Below are positions 32,672 through 44,799 of a DNA stretch of 64,000 nucleotides, piece by piece. The number at the start of each line of letters is the position of its first letter. Position 1 is the first letter of the stretch. Made by a program: the position numbers and the translations under genes. Origin of the DNA: Patellaria atrata CBS 101060 (lineage: Eukaryota > Ascomycota > Dothideomycetes > Patellariales > Patellariaceae); the NCBI GenBank assembly GCA_010093705.1, contig MU006103.1, positions 1-64,000 on the forward strand. The letters are read 5' to 3'. The notes beneath the pieces were generated by a model. The model ran no database searches, was not told the DNA's origin, and worked only from the letters and a program-made list of their open reading frames with translations.

Positions 32672-35401
32672 TTTACTAGGGTTGTGGTATATGAGGTTTT
32701 AAGAGTACTTCGGAGGTCTGAATGAAACGCGTGAAAGATTCGGTATAATCGGAATGTTATCAGCAATTTGGGATCGGTTGCGATGATGACAGGGACTATT
32801 TTCAGGTTCCCGTGTACTTACTGTACATATAGATCGATTTGTGTTTTCATCTAGCTCTCTTCTTGAATGCCGTCTTCCATCGAGGCGTCAACAGCATGTT
32901 TATCCGCTTATCATCTACCACGCGCCAGTCCGCAATCCCCCGGTTTTCGATTATGGGTTACTAGCCTTTGGTTGCTTTACCCTCTCTATCACTTCACCCG
33001 TCGTGGTATTCATTGCTCGCTGTACAGTCCCTCTCTTATAGGTTTCTGAACTTCTTTAACATGAGAATCGAAACCATACAAAGGAACCCCAACCGCGTAT
33101 AGTGGCTCTAATCCAGTACAAGATTTTGCCCCATAAAATTCACTTACAGAACGCTCTCTTTCGGACTGGTTCCGGCTCGATACATAAGAAAGACGAAAGG
33201 ATGCAAATTTCTTCCAACGTATCGTATGACTTGTATGTACAGTCAGTGGCGGTTGATTGCTACCACCGAATTAGCAACTTTGCAGTAATCACGGAGCCTG
33301 TTTTAATCCCCCACCGAGTACCCAGCATTATATCAAGTATCGATTGCTACTTCGCAGTGGTTCACGTTGCTCAGCCTCTGTACTTAACAATACATTCCAA
33401 GGGGTTTTAGCGTATACCTCGTATCTAGGAAAGCAGTTACAGTGACAAATACATTCGAGCACACTGAAGTGATAATATTCGCCTAATATCAAACATCGTA
33501 CATACTACCTTCCTTTGGTTGTACCAGCTATCACACTCCCCAAATAATGCCTCGAAACAAAATCTTGTAGAAATCCAAATCCCAAGCACCTCCATTTACA
33601 ACCCCCGGCTACCATTCCCAATATCCGGCTTACGAAACTGACCTCGAGTCACAAACATGATCTCAACGGTCAAACACATCGGTCATAGCCCACAGCGTGA
33701 GACTCCAAGGTATCGTACAGTACCATATATCAACGCGCTCAACCTTCCTCCCTCTTTCACCCAACCCATTTCCCTCCCCGGCCCCTCAAACCGCTCTTCC
33801 CACAAACCATCGATCCCTGACGCCTTCCCTCAATCCAACCTCCCCACCAACCTCTAACAATGCACTCAGACCCCTCGAGCCCCTCCCTCCAAGCCAATCA
33901 CATAAATAATCCCTCAAGCTTCGAAAGGGTGTAGGAAAGCAATATCCCCCTGTCCAATAGGTCCAAGAACGCGGCAGAGGAACATGAATTTCTGGATTTC
34001 GATATTTCAAAATACACTTTTCCACGACTGATTTCTCGTGGCTGTTGTCTTCTGCTTCAATATGGGAGCGGCCAACGAGGAGGGACTACGAGTGCCATTA
34101 TTCGGGGTGACGGGGTAAGGGTCGGATTGTCTTGAGCGGGACTACGCGTGTATAGAGTAGCTTGGAGAAGAGAGAGATTTCAGGGGTCGGTCTATGTAGG
34201 TTCCAGGCAAGCCAGACTGAGATCACAAGAAAAGGGTGGATAGTAGATATTATCACCAGAGTACGATGTTTAAGGAAGCGATAACAAGGTTTGAACCGCG
34301 TGTACATTATTGATAAGTATCTAGATTAGTATGAGCAATCAGGAAGTGGGAGTATGGTTTGATTGTTTTTATTCTTTTTTTTTTGGACCGTGGGGTGGAG
34401 GAGTCTGTCTTCAAAGAACTTAAGGTAGACTTATTACGAAATTAATGGAGATGGTATACAATAAGGGACGAGCGAGATAGGGGTAGTTTCTGCGAAATTG
34501 CTTCTAAAATGAGATTCAAGTATGGAATTGCCTCTATCGTTTTAAGAAATTGGAGAGAGGAACTGGGTTCGCTTACATAGTGCAAGGAGGGAAATATCGA
34601 AAGATCATGAAATGAAATATAGCTCTGATCTGAAGGAATTCTAGGCGCTCATTGTAGGTTGTACAAACCGGTGTTTTGATGGAAGCTTCGTTACAGACGA
34701 ATTACTAGTAGATGGATTGCTGTTGGCTTACTACGGTTCATGGGTGTGGATCCAATAACATCTATGTCGTACCATAACCGAGGGAGACCAGACTTATTCT
34801 TCCTTTTATACATTGTGGTACTAAAGTATTCCAGAAGAATCTCATAACTCCGAAGACTCCAGATATAGAGATGGCATTGACGCCATTACACGTCGTATGA
34901 GGGATTCCAAGTACCGCGATGTGTAAGGATCATCCGTTACGCGAGATTCCCAAAGGGATACTGTAAGGTAACGATACATTGATGTACATGATAAGAGCCC
35001 TGATTCCCGCATATTAAAACTGGGGTAACATCCCAGTGATCTTCCCGCCTTGGGATCGAGTGCTTGTTCGGGTTTGACTTTGATATTCCCAAATGATTAA
35101 TTTCAGGCCCGCATGTGATATACAACACCGTGCCGATGTATTCTTTGGGTTACACAGAATGGTAAATCGAGCATCTGCTGTGAAAGCTTATACTATGACA
35201 AGTTAGACTCCGCTGAAGATTGACGGCTACGAGGGTGAAATGCTACCTGCGCGGGGCTACATAGTCGGTAGTCAATGTTCTCTGCCTGGATGGATACATC
35301 TATTACTACGTGTAGAAACGTTTAAGTTAGTTTGTCAACTCTCGGTAAGAATACGTAAAATCAAGGAGGAGTGAAGTACTTTGTATTCTCATAATCCTCA
35401 T
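32672..35401. other. 2.7-kb region without a supportable gene
   Basis: Only short frames (up to about 100 codons) with no domain or plausible splicing. A Gly/Pro/Ser low-complexity stretch lies at 33730-33910. A B-box-like GGTTCAAACC on the minus strand near 34290 has no A-box partner. The region may hold long UTRs or a non-coding transcript; nothing is shown directly. Confidence 0.5.
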
Positions 35402-36597
35402 TCACAACTCATCAAAGATTTGCAGTCTTGATGCGTTTGATTTATTCGGCTTTTGGGCCGTCGTGGTGGGCTTCTCCAAGGACTCTTTCGAAGCTTTGGC
35501 ATGAACACTCTGTAGAATCTCCTTCACAGGTGGTGGAATTGATACTTGGGAGAGATCAACAAGATCCACGCTGTGGACATGGCCTTGATCAGATAGTGCG
35601 GAATGCGGATCTGAATGCGGCTTGAAGTTATAGAAGATAAGCAGTGCAACGAACACAACTACGGCACAACCGAGTATACTCCAGAATATCCTAAGTCGAC
35701 CTTGAAAGCGATAATGAGCGCATGATAAGGTAGAAAATTGATTTCTGAACTCACGAGTTATTGTCCCTTGCCACTCGCCCTCTGCATTCTCATGTTTTTC
35801 AACGCGCTTTTGTACATCCTCTAGCCGCTTAATTAAGCGTCGTGCTTTATCCTTGCTCACGAGAACTCGAGATTCTAGCGCATCAACCTGGGCCATCTGT
35901 TTCTTGAACTCGCCAAAACCGTCAACCTGGGTATTCACGTCTTCTTCCAGCTCATTTGCCCCATTTTGAAATTCATCGTAGAGCTCATTGGTGGCTATGG
36001 ACAGCTCTTGAAGTTTGCTGATGGTCGATCGTAAGGATGTTACTTTCTCGAGTAAGGAGTAGTAAGTATCGTCAAGATTACGTGTGGTTGTTAGGGAAAG
36101 ATCATTGAGATTGTCAAAGGATTTTAGAATCTCCCTAGAATAGAGTAAGTCTAGGATAATGCGCTTCATTGGATCAATGTGCCTCACTGTTCTCGTGCTT
36201 TGGCACGCTGTCTCTCTTGTTCTACATCCTCCGGACGTATGATTCGGGGTTGTAATACGGCCTTCGGTTCTATGCTCCCCTCGGCAATCTGGGCGCTTCC
36301 TCGTCGGCTTCCCACATTGCTTGTGGTGGGGGAGTGGGTAGAACTCCGAGTGCTGTGCTTGACTAGGTCATGGAGGGATGAAGGGGGATGAAGCTGGATC
36401 GCAGATTGTATTTTATCTTTAGCATTGTGATGATTTTTATGATGGTGATGTATCGAATGCAAGTGTGGCTTTCGGGACGTCCGTTCTTCCTGAATAGGCG
36501 CAGTGGTACGGGGAGGTGATTCCAGTTTAGGTAATGCGGTGTATGAACGTCTGAGCGGCGGTGGTTTTGGGCGCTGAGTGATATTATATGCTTCCAT
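35402..36597 (-). CDS. Fungal coiled-coil protein with one membrane segment
   Basis: Exons 36188-36597, 35755-36134 and 35402-35700 give 362 residues. Introns are 53 and 54 nt; the second is a multiple of three without a stop, so the frame also reads through it (380 residues), but removal joins REFRN-free sequence as TITRRLRIFWSILG, which is the natural flow. N-terminal 130 residues are Pro/Ser/His-rich and disordered. A coiled coil spans about residues 135-265 (LDDTYYSLLEKV, LRSTISKLQELS, ESRVLVSKDKARRLIKRLED). Then one membrane segment (WSILGCAVVVFVALLIFY) and a short tail. I recognise it as a fungal-specific type but not a named protein; the layout suggests an organelle- or nuclear-membrane anchored coiled coil. 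Confidence 0.8.
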
Positions 36598-37183
36598 TAT
36601 ACAGCGAAGCTAGCTGTAGATTGATGAAGGAACTGCACTCATCCCCGATGGGATTGCTGATTGCAGTTGTCCAAGGTTTGAAGCATCTGCACCTTGACGG
36701 GAGGAGTAATAAGATCTGAGATCTGGTCTTGGCATATGACGGACCCCGAAATGTGCTGCTAAACTTACAACGTCGAAATGGAAAACAACCAATTGTAATG
36801 TTTCAAAGCTTTAATAGCTGCCTATATTATATTAATAACTAATTCCTATTGATCTATAAGCGGTACGGCATCCTCGGACCTAATCCTTGAGCTTTATGTG
36901 AATCAGGGTGGTATCTACCATTTTATCTACGTATGAGAAGCTAGCACATAGGGATCAGTTTCGACTACTGTGACTCTGTGCTCAATTTACAGGATTCCCA
37001 GTGGGATTCGTCCAACATTTCACTTCCTTCTATGTTTTGGCAATCCTGATTTCTTGGTTTCCCGTTGACTCTCTGGGGATGCAAGCGTACCGCCGTAGTG
37101 CAATACATGCAATACATGCACGTAGTATTATAGGCAGAATGATGCGATGATCTTTCATGTCACCTCAAAGATTGATCGATCTT
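36598..37183. other. Promoter of the coiled-coil gene and 3' flank of CGR1
   Basis: 586 bp with no supportable gene. Confidence 0.45.
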
Positions 37184-37664
37184 TCATGATTTCAGGAGTT
37201 TGTTTCTCTTTTCTCGCCTCTTCAAGCGTTCTACCCTCTTACGGTGCATCTTTTCTGCCATCTTTTCGTAGCGTTCTTTTTCTTCCTTTGCAGCCCTCTT
37301 ATTCCGGATATTCTCAATCCTCCGCTTGAACGAATCATGTAAGTATTTAAAGGCTAGCGTACAGGGATGCTCCCTTACCTGTCGTTCAGACTCTTTTTCA
37401 TCTTTCATCTCCTTCTCCTTTGCTTTGACGGCCGACATTGATTTGCGCTCTTCCAAACGCTTTGCATACGAGTTGCTTCCGGCTTTAGGCCTGAATCTAG
37501 TCTTTGGCTGATGCCATTGCTTGCCTGGATGATGTCTGTTAGCACCCAAGACCGAGTGTCTCGAATCCTCGAATGGATCGCGCACCATTCTTTCGCATGC
37601 CCGTGACTTGATTTACGGAGGCCGTGATCGGGGCACTCTTAGGTTGCACAGCCTCAGTAGCCAT
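37184..37664 (-). CDS. CGR1: rRNA processing protein CGR1
   Basis: Exons 37586-37664, 37379-37524 and 37184-37324 give 121 residues; introns 61 and 54 nt. Cgr1 is a small, very basic nucleolar protein needed for 60S subunit maturation. Visible: [20 protein letters not shown], then [20 protein letters not shown], and after the second intron the conserved helix [20 protein letters not shown] and [20 protein letters not shown] to the end. The 54-nt intron is a multiple of three and contains no stop, so an unspliced transcript would add 18 residues in the middle of the helix. Length matches fungal orthologues (about 114-120). Confidence 0.93.
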
Positions 37665-38838
37665 AATGACGTTCAGTCACGGGTCTCTCTGTTCTGACCG
37701 GGTTACTATGCCGAAAAGGTTTGCTTCAGACTGGTAGGTAAGATTGCCACACAGAGAAGGAAAACGTTTGGTTGTGGGGAAGTTAAGAGCTGGGGAAGAA
37801 GAAGAAAATTAACGGACGATCAGACGAACTATCAGATGAGATAAGACAAAACATCTTATCGCAGAGATTAGATAAGATCTACTATGACACTTACCGTTTC
37901 CAGACTTCCGCTCAGACTGCTGAAGTGCTTACTGGTGGGATAACGCCTTGAGTTAAAGGGAGAAGAGCCGCAATAACCAGCTAAAAGTAATGGGTCCTTT
38001 AAGATATGTGTGCTGTAGTGTGCAGCGAGTTGTCGAGTACTGCTCTTCCTATGATAGGTAAGCGGTGAGAGGACGTATTCTTGACTGTACTTGAAGGTGC
38101 AAGTGCTCCGAAACTCGGGTTACACAGAGGGTGGAAAGCTGGAGCGGGAAACGCCTTGGACGATGTAAAGCTGGGCTTGGCATTGCAAAGATCTGGCCAA
38201 GGCTTGTCTGTGAGAAAACTCAAGAAAGAGCGAGAGTCCGCTAATAATAGTCCATGGTCTCGTCGGCCCGACATGTACTGTAATGTACATCGTCGTCAGT
38301 GTGCCTTAGGTTGATTTGTATGCAAGTCTGAAAGAATCTCTGCAAAAGAATCCTACAGCCCACACCTGACCTACGACCCGACAGTTAGTAAAAGCTGTAA
38401 AGAGCTGGAGCGCTCTGCGCTTATTGTTACACCACACACGCTGCAAGTAAAACTCTGACTACCGTCACATTTGAGTTTTTACTTTCTATCGCATGTGCCG
38501 CAAACCGAAAGACTACGCCGCATGCACCACCTTGCACAATTTTCATTGCACTTTGCCCCTCAACTAGTCCTCCGAAATAGGGACCCCTCGAAGATATGCA
38601 CACTTAATAGGTGCGTCATTGCAATTTGACATGTAAATCCCTCGTGTTTATGCTGACTCTGACCATTAGGCTGGGCCGGTTCGCACGTTTTAGCCATAAC
38701 AACATACCAAACGACACACCGCCCTCACTACACACCCCACAGTCCGTACTTGTACTTAACTACGATGAGTCCACGGTAATACTGTCTTCAAAACGCCTCT
38801 CTATATTGCAGATACACGCTTGATCGAGACACCAAGTT
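37665..38838. other. Intergenic between CGR1 and the carrier gene
   Basis: Divergent flanks, about 1.17 kb. Overlapping frames on both strands at 37999-38314 (77-91 codons) have no domain and are treated as chance. The part near 38838 should hold the carrier promoter. Confidence 0.45.
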
Positions 38839-39882
38839 ATGTCCTTCACTGCACCTGCCACTACACTGCATGATAGGGCAGATCTCATCCCCCACGCGGT
38901 GGCTTCTCTGGAGGAGCAAGAGGCCATCGCTAACATAGGAGAGAATGCTCTCAAAGATATTGCCTTTGGGTCTATAGCCGGAATAGGAGGAAAGTTCCTA
39001 GAGTACCCCTTCGACACCGTCAAAGTACGGCTACAGACTCAACCCTCACATTTACCTCCTCTATACAAAGGTGGTGTGGATTGTTTGGTCCAATCTTTCA
39101 GGAAAGATGGCCTCTACGGCGGCCTATATCGTGGTATAAGCGCACCACTCGCAGGAGCCGCAGCAGAAAACGCTTGCCTGTTCTTTGGCGTAAGGAACCT
39201 TATCCTAACCTTTTTAGGGACAATGCTAATAAGCAAGTAGAAACGGTTTGCCCAAAACATCCTCTACGCCACCCCTTATACTCCTACCTTATACCCAATT
39301 AGCACGTCATTCTTCTCTGGTGCTGTCTCTGGTGCCTTCACTTCCTTTGTCCTTACACCAATCGAACTTCTCAAGTGCAAAGTCCAAGTACCCGTTGTAA
39401 CAGCCTCAGGAGCTCTGCGAGAACAAGGGTGGATAGCACTCACAAAGACCATCTACCAACATGGTGGCCTTGCTGGATTCTACCGTGGACATTCGGGAAC
39501 CTTCATTAGAGAATCTATCGGTGGAGCTTTCTGGTTCGGAATGAACGATCTTATGCTTCTCAAGTTTAAGGAACGGCGAGCTGCCAAGGGACTCGATGCA
39601 ACAACCGTACCTATCACGAGCCAAATGATCGCCGGAGCTACCGGTGGTATAAGCTTCACTGTCATCTCATACCCTGCGGATACGATCAAGTCACGACTAC
39701 AGACCGAGGACGTCAAGGGACTCACTGCCGGTAGGCAAACGTTCTTAGGTTCAGGAATCGAGCTCTGGAAGCAGCAAGGGATCAGGGGTATGTTCAGAGG
39801 CTGCGGCATCACCATGTTCCGGTCAGCAATTAGTTCGGCTACGATCTTCACGATTTACCAAGTGCTGGTGGACCACTTTTGA
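38839..39882 (+). CDS. Mitochondrial carrier, ornithine/basic amino acid type
   Basis: Exons 38839-39189 and 39241-39882 give 330 residues; intron 51 nt with a TGCTAATAAG branch site. Three carrier repeats are visible, each with its signature: [10 protein letters not shown] (about residue 60), [11 protein letters not shown] (about 157) and [11 protein letters not shown] (about 277), plus the matching GLYRG/GFYRG and GMFRG segments. The second signature TPIELLKCK and the [10 protein letters not shown] segment fit the ornithine/arginine exchanger branch (yeast Ort1, Neurospora arg-13, Aspergillus amcA), which moves ornithine out of mitochondria for arginine synthesis. Substrate is inferred from family resemblance only. 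N-terminal 35 residues are extra and polar. Confidence 0.88.
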
Positions 39883-40447
39883 TCTTCATCATTTATGAGA
39901 GGGAAAGGCGTTACGGGTAACGAAAATTAGATGAGGCGTAAGGCGTACCTCGGAGTTAGGAAGACCGGTGTTAGTAAGAATGGGCGGGCAAGGGTCAACA
40001 GACTCCGTTATCAGTTCTAGTGTTGTACATATGATATCCCACGATGGTTCGCATTTAGAACGACCACATTATACGTCTTTTTCATGTTGTCCCTTTTGAC
40101 AGCCACGTCCACATGCAAGGGCTTACTTTCGCTTATTCTTAATCGCCGCAAGCGCCTTTTTGCGGGGGACGGGACGGGATCTTTCAAGCCTCGGCGCACG
40201 TCGTCCGATCCATCATGAAGGAACACCATGGGCATCGTTTCCCTTGTCTCTCTACCTCCTGCACGTGTCAGCATCGTAACTTTTTATGATACTCATGATA
40301 CTACAACTTCATTTATCTTTTGGACCTTTCTTGACTACCTTTACACCATCACTCTGTTTTGCGTAGCCTTTAGAGTGTCTTTCGAAGCTCCTCCCTCATT
40401 GTCTTAAGCCGAGGTAGCACGAGGACGACGAATAGCACACATACGGA
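39883..40447. other. Intergenic, carrier 3' flank and PXMP4 promoter
   Basis: 565 bp, same-strand neighbours; an 85-codon minus frame (40017-40274) has no support. Confidence 0.45.
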
Positions 40448-41526
40448 ATGTCGAGCTCCTCGACGTTAAAGAGTATAGAGGTACATTTGGTCAAAGTAGA
40501 TATTAGGACCACAATCGCTAATATACGACAACTCTCTAGGCCGCAATTGAGAAGATAATCCTAGATCCCCGCTACCATGCGCCCCTCACGCTCGTCAAAG
40601 GCGTCCGCAATGGCATCGTTTACGGTACCAAGATACGCTTCCCACATGCGTTGGTGTGAGTAAACCGGTATAATCCAGGAGTATAGGGCCATGCTGATGC
40701 TGTACTTAGCATGATGTTCCTCTTCCGCTCCGGCACGTACGTCTTCATTCTATACCATACCACACCACTCCCACACCCCCTTAACATAACCCAGAGTCCG
40801 CCAAAAGCTACGATTAGTCTACAAAGCGACCCGCCAACACGCTCGCAACCTCGCTCTCTTCGCCCTCGTCTACAAGTCCTCCCTCCTCCTTCTAAAATCC
40901 TCCCGCCCCTCCGCAAAGGAAGGCCACTACGACACTTTTCTCGCCGGACTGACGGGTGGTTATCTCGTCTTCGGACGGACATCGCACAATCCTGTGACGC
41001 AGCAGATCGTGATCTACGTCTTCGCGCGGGTGATGCTCGCGATGGCCAAAGTCGCCATCACGCCGCGGGGGGTGGAGGCCGTGCCGGGGAGCGGCGGCGG
41101 ATGGGGCCTGTTAGGCGACGATAGCGACGGGCGCAGGAGGAGATATGTGGAGAAGAGGGCGTGGACTGTGTTTTCCAGCCTTAGTTGGGCGTGCGTGATG
41201 TATCTTTTCAGGTGGCATCCGGAGAACGTGCAAAGTAGCTTAAGGAGTAGTATGCATTATATGTGGGTTTTTTCTCTCGTTGGAACGTCTCTCTTCTTAT
41301 CATACCCCTTTTTCTTCTTATATCCGTCTTCTTCGCAATATCTCTCTCGCTCACAGCATCCCTTTTCTTCACATCCTTCGTCTCCCTCTTCCTTACTTAC
41401 AGTTCTACAACGTGTTTGAGTCGATCTTGGACTTCGGCTTGGGGATCCATATGCTAACGAGGATACAGCTACGTCCAATCCGACCACTGGGACTCCCTCC
41501 GCAACTTCATCCTGCACAACAAATAG
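40448..41526 (+). CDS. Peroxisomal membrane protein PMP24/PXMP4
   Basis: Exons 40448-40480, 40540-40655, 40710-40736, 40795-41262 and 41469-41526 give 233 residues; introns 59, 54, 58 and 206 nt. Family: Tim17/Tim22/Tim23/Pmp24, peroxisomal branch. Visible: LDPRYHAPLTLVKGVRNGIV, YGTKIRFPHALVMMFLFRSG across two splice sites, LRLVYKATRQHARNLALFAL, LAGLTGGYLVFGR, VIYVFARVMLAMAK and the C-terminal DHWDSLRNFILHNK. A Gly/Arg-rich insert (PGSGGGWGLLGDDSDGRRRR) lies in the last third. The role of the family in peroxisomes is poorly defined. The large last intron is C/T-rich and was placed by frame and by the conserved end. Convergent with the 2EXR gene. Confidence 0.9.
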
Positions 41527-42458
41527 ACCACCAATCCTCCCTTCAACATATACCACAACATCATATCCCCAATCTCAAGCCTCAAGTCTCAACAGCATAT
41601 CACGGTGTCAGGCGTCGGGCGTTTCGGAGCTCATACCCTTTACCTCTATCTAGTTTCTGTCATCGCATCTCATTTTAGGCGTAGGGGTATCATACATAGT
41701 AAGCCATAACCCGAGACAACACAACATAGACTTAGAACAGCGCGGACGTACAGTCCAATTCAACCCACCGATCCATACACATTCCCAAATCTGAACCCAG
41801 ACCATCAATTCTTTTTCCCCGTTTCATTATTCCCGTCCTAAAAATACCAAAAGAGATAAAATAAAATGGCGAAAGTTTCCAAATTTCCCTTTGGGGTGTT
41901 TTTTTCCGGCTGCTTTTTAGTCCGGTCCGGGTTCGCCATACAAACCCCCACCGGTACTCCCCCGTTTTCGTTTCTGTTACGTTATTTCTGAGTTACTGGG
42001 TTTACTTTTGTTTACGGACTAGACTACGGGAGTAGATGGACGAGTTGATGGATTTCGCTGTTTTTGTGTTTATATTGGGAAGCGTTGTGGAGGATTTACA
42101 GGTCAAGTTAGATGTGTATGATGGAACAGGGTACGATGGGCAAAGATATTACGCAGAATGTATCAATCCACTATTACATCACGGAGCTCTCTACTTCATG
42201 TTATGTATGTATGGCATTTATATTATGTCTTTAACCGACAATAACCTAATCTGCCGAACACCCGACAGGTTCGATATCCACCTATTCGGCATTAGACTCG
42301 CTATAATCTACACTCAGATATTTTTTGGGGGGGATCACGTACCGTGCATATGTAAAGAGGAGAAGCAAGGCGACAGTGTCTCTCGTGCAAGATCCGAGCC
42401 ATTCATGATCCTTTGAGCAAACCCCATGAAAGCAATCTTTGAGGGTCCCAAACCGCGA
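41527..42458. other. 3' flanks of convergent genes; one unproven frame
   Basis: A plus frame of 126 codons at 42036-42416 has no recognised domain and would overlap the 3' flank of the 2EXR gene; not called as a gene. Otherwise empty. Confidence 0.45.
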
Positions 42459-43811
42459 TCACTTCATCGCAGGATGGTCATCCATTCCCTCCAGAAGACC
42501 CTGCAGATGGTCCCGGAATGACTTCTCGAAGCGTCTGAAAAGCGAGGTGTAAGAGTTCTCCCAGTTTGGCCTATATGTGTCAACCGGGAAATCCAAGTTG
42601 ATCACTTCCAGGCCGGCCAGCTTGTCGTTGGTCCTGCGGTATGCCGCCTTGAAGTAGACGCCCCCGTCCTTGAAGATGGCTTTGGCTGCTTTACATCCAT
42701 CATCACCGTAGAAGGCAAACGCACTGTAGTGAAATACAACACGGGTGATATTCCTGCAATTAGCAAGGAGACTCCAGAAGGCCGGGCCTGTTGAGTTGAC
42801 GTAGCTGGTTATGTGGATGTGAGTGATGTACGATTTCACAGGCGTGTTGATGGCAAGGAAGTTAGAAACCACGGTTGACGAAGTGAAGTTGAAGACATTT
42901 TGACTAACCACAATCTTGTGGGCTTCCTCGTAGATTTGGCGGTTCACGCGGAGCAGACCAGGTTCGATGGACGGAATGTCGATGCCTTTCTTCTGGTTCT
43001 TCTTACGACCGTCATTGTTCCTCTTCTTGCGTACGGCACCGTTGCTTATATTTGATCCGCGTCCGCCCACTCCAAAGAACATACCACCAGGAACGACGAG
43101 GACGAGTTCGTAGATCATGTTGCGGATTTCTGCTGGTAGTTTCAGGAAGGGACTATGACCTGAATTTAAGTGAGTAGTTTCTGGTCGAGGCACCACAGTA
43201 GTGTTGGTAGATGGTGGTATGTTGTGAATAACAAGAGCTTGCTTGCCCTGATAGAGTCGCTCATTCAACATCGTCGAATCGATAACCGAAAATGGCTCTG
43301 AGGATCGAAGCGTGATGTGCTGTACATATCCCCCCTGTCCGTCTTTCTCAGCAAATCGGCATCCGCTCTGAATGTAACAGTTGACTTTCCCCTTGGAGTC
43401 GTCGCAGCTGATGATTAGGCCCGGCAAAGGGTTAGATATTATATTGCTTGGTGAATCATCAAGAGAGTTGAAGGAGCCCAGATTCTGGGGTCTCGGGGTG
43501 CTTGTCAGAGATGAAGCTGGACTGTTACGAGAGAGCTCTACTTGCATGTTTGATGCTCTTAGGTGTGGCAACTCGTTGGTTAAGCCCTTATCCGACACAT
43601 GAGACAGAGGTCCAAATGGATTAGGTTTGGAGACGTAGGAGGGTCCATCAAATCCAGCTTGAGAGAACACAAAGGTAGACAACGAGGGCGTAGCAACAGA
43701 AGACCGACCGATATCTTTGCGGGCTTTGGGTTGGATAGTAGCACCTTTATCCATTGGCACTGTAGAACGGTTCGCTTCACGAGGGACGATAGGACGATAC
43801 GCCGGTGCCAT
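42459..43811 (-). CDS. 2EXR (F-box-like) domain fungal protein
   Basis: Single exon, 450 residues. The N-terminal 210 residues are Ser/Pro-rich and disordered. About residue 218 begins the 2EXR core: FLKLPAEIRNMIYELVLVVP, then a basic insert VRKKRNNDGRKKNQKKG that looks like a nuclear localisation signal, then GLLRVNRQIYEEAHKIVVSQ and NVFNF, and a C-terminal alpha/beta part ending LAGLEVINLDFPVD and FRDHLQGLLEGMDDHP. This family is much expanded in filamentous ascomycetes and resembles F-box proteins, but no substrate or ligase partner is known. Start is the first Met of the frame. Confidence 0.85.
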   Translation of the reverse strand: MAPAYRPIVPREANRSTVPMDKGATIQPKARKDIGRSSVATPSLSTFVFSQAGFDGPSYVSKPNPFGPLSHVSDKGLTNELPHLRASNMQVELSRNSPASSLTSTPRPQNLGSFNSLDDSPSNIISNPLPGLIISCDDSKGKVNCYIQSGCRFAEKDGQGGYVQHITLRSSEPFSVIDSTMLNERLYQGKQALVIHNIPPSTNTTVVPRPETTHLNSGHSPFLKLPAEIRNMIYELVLVVPGGMFFGVGGRGSNISNGAVRKKRNNDGRKKNQKKGIDIPSIEPGLLRVNRQIYEEAHKIVVSQNVFNFTSSTVVSNFLAINTPVKSYITHIHITSYVNSTGPAFWSLLANCRNITRVVFHYSAFAFYGDDGCKAAKAIFKDGGVYFKAAYRRTNDKLAGLEVINLDFPVDTYRPNWENSYTSLFRRFEKSFRDHLQGLLEGMDDHPAMK

Positions 43812-44799
43812 GCTCCCTACGCTTAAGAAGCGTGAGGAAGATGGCGTGTTTCGTGCTGTTTATGTTGTAAGTAGAGGGAATTGAGGCAGAGAAGTTGAGA
43901 ACAGAGGTTCCAGATAAATAAATAGATGCCTGAGCCGCTCTTGGCGGCCCGTCATAGACGCAGATAGTGGACACGTGAGGCGGTAAATGGAGGTGCATCG
44001 TGAAGCGCGCGATAGAAAGTCGGCTTTGTTCGAGAGAGAGTTCAATGGTGCAGGCATGGGCGAGTGACGAGAAAAGCTGAGCGACAAGAAGACACGGCAT
44101 ACCTCGGCGAATATAACTGACAATATCAGCCCGAAGATATCTGTGAAAAAATGTCAGTAGATGAAGAACTCTATGACTGGAACAATATGCATTTGATTCT
44201 AGTCACTGGTGGTACGAGCTCCACTCACCGACGCCGACTCAATTGGTTGGTATATATAGGATATAGATGCCCCCGAACATGCTGAGGTCGCAAAGATCAC
44301 GAAATACGTTTGAATGAAGTACAAGAGAAAGATCCTGCAAAATGACACACGCTCGTACAGACATCAAAGGGCTCGCGAAGCTTTCGGTACAACGGAAACG
44401 ACCTCAGTATAGAGTGAATGGAGAACTGGAGTATCGATCTCGACGTGTGTTCCGAAAAGAAGCCCAAAAGGGTGAGCGAGAGAAGAATGTTAGAACAAGA
44501 GACGGGACGGGAATCTTAAGACGGAAATATTTAAGGTTGGGAGAAGCACACAAGGCAAGAGCAATGGGTGACAGCATCACTCTTTCCCAATTTGCCCAGT
44601 TCAGGTTAACCTAATATACCGTAGATACTTAAAGGACCACCTCAAGGATAATCTACCTATTATTTTTCGAAAAGATATGTATTATAATCATACTGGAATA
44701 AGATTGTACTCGAAACCGCTCACTACGTAATACATGTTACCAGGTAAAACACCATTGAGAAACACAACAAAAAACTACTTCCCTCAACTATCCTCTACT
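43812..44799. other. Promoter of the 2EXR gene and 3' flank of the H+-ATPase
   Basis: About 990 bp. A plus frame of 90 codons (44342-44614) is Arg/Lys/Glu-rich with no domain; not called. Confidence 0.45.

Noticed and set aside
34280-34310. tRNA suggested by GGTTCAAACC on the minus strand
   Set aside because: No A-box or cloverleaf at the right distance.
35402-36187. Reading the coiled-coil gene and CGR1 straight through their 54-nt segments as exon
   Set aside because: Canonical splice sites bound both segments and removal restores the natural protein, most clearly in CGR1.
42036-42416. 126-codon plus-strand gene
   Set aside because: No recognised domain, lies in the shared 3' flank of two convergent genes.
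44342-44614. 90-codon basic protein
   Set aside because: Arg/Lys/Glu-rich chance frame without domain in the 2EXR promoter region.
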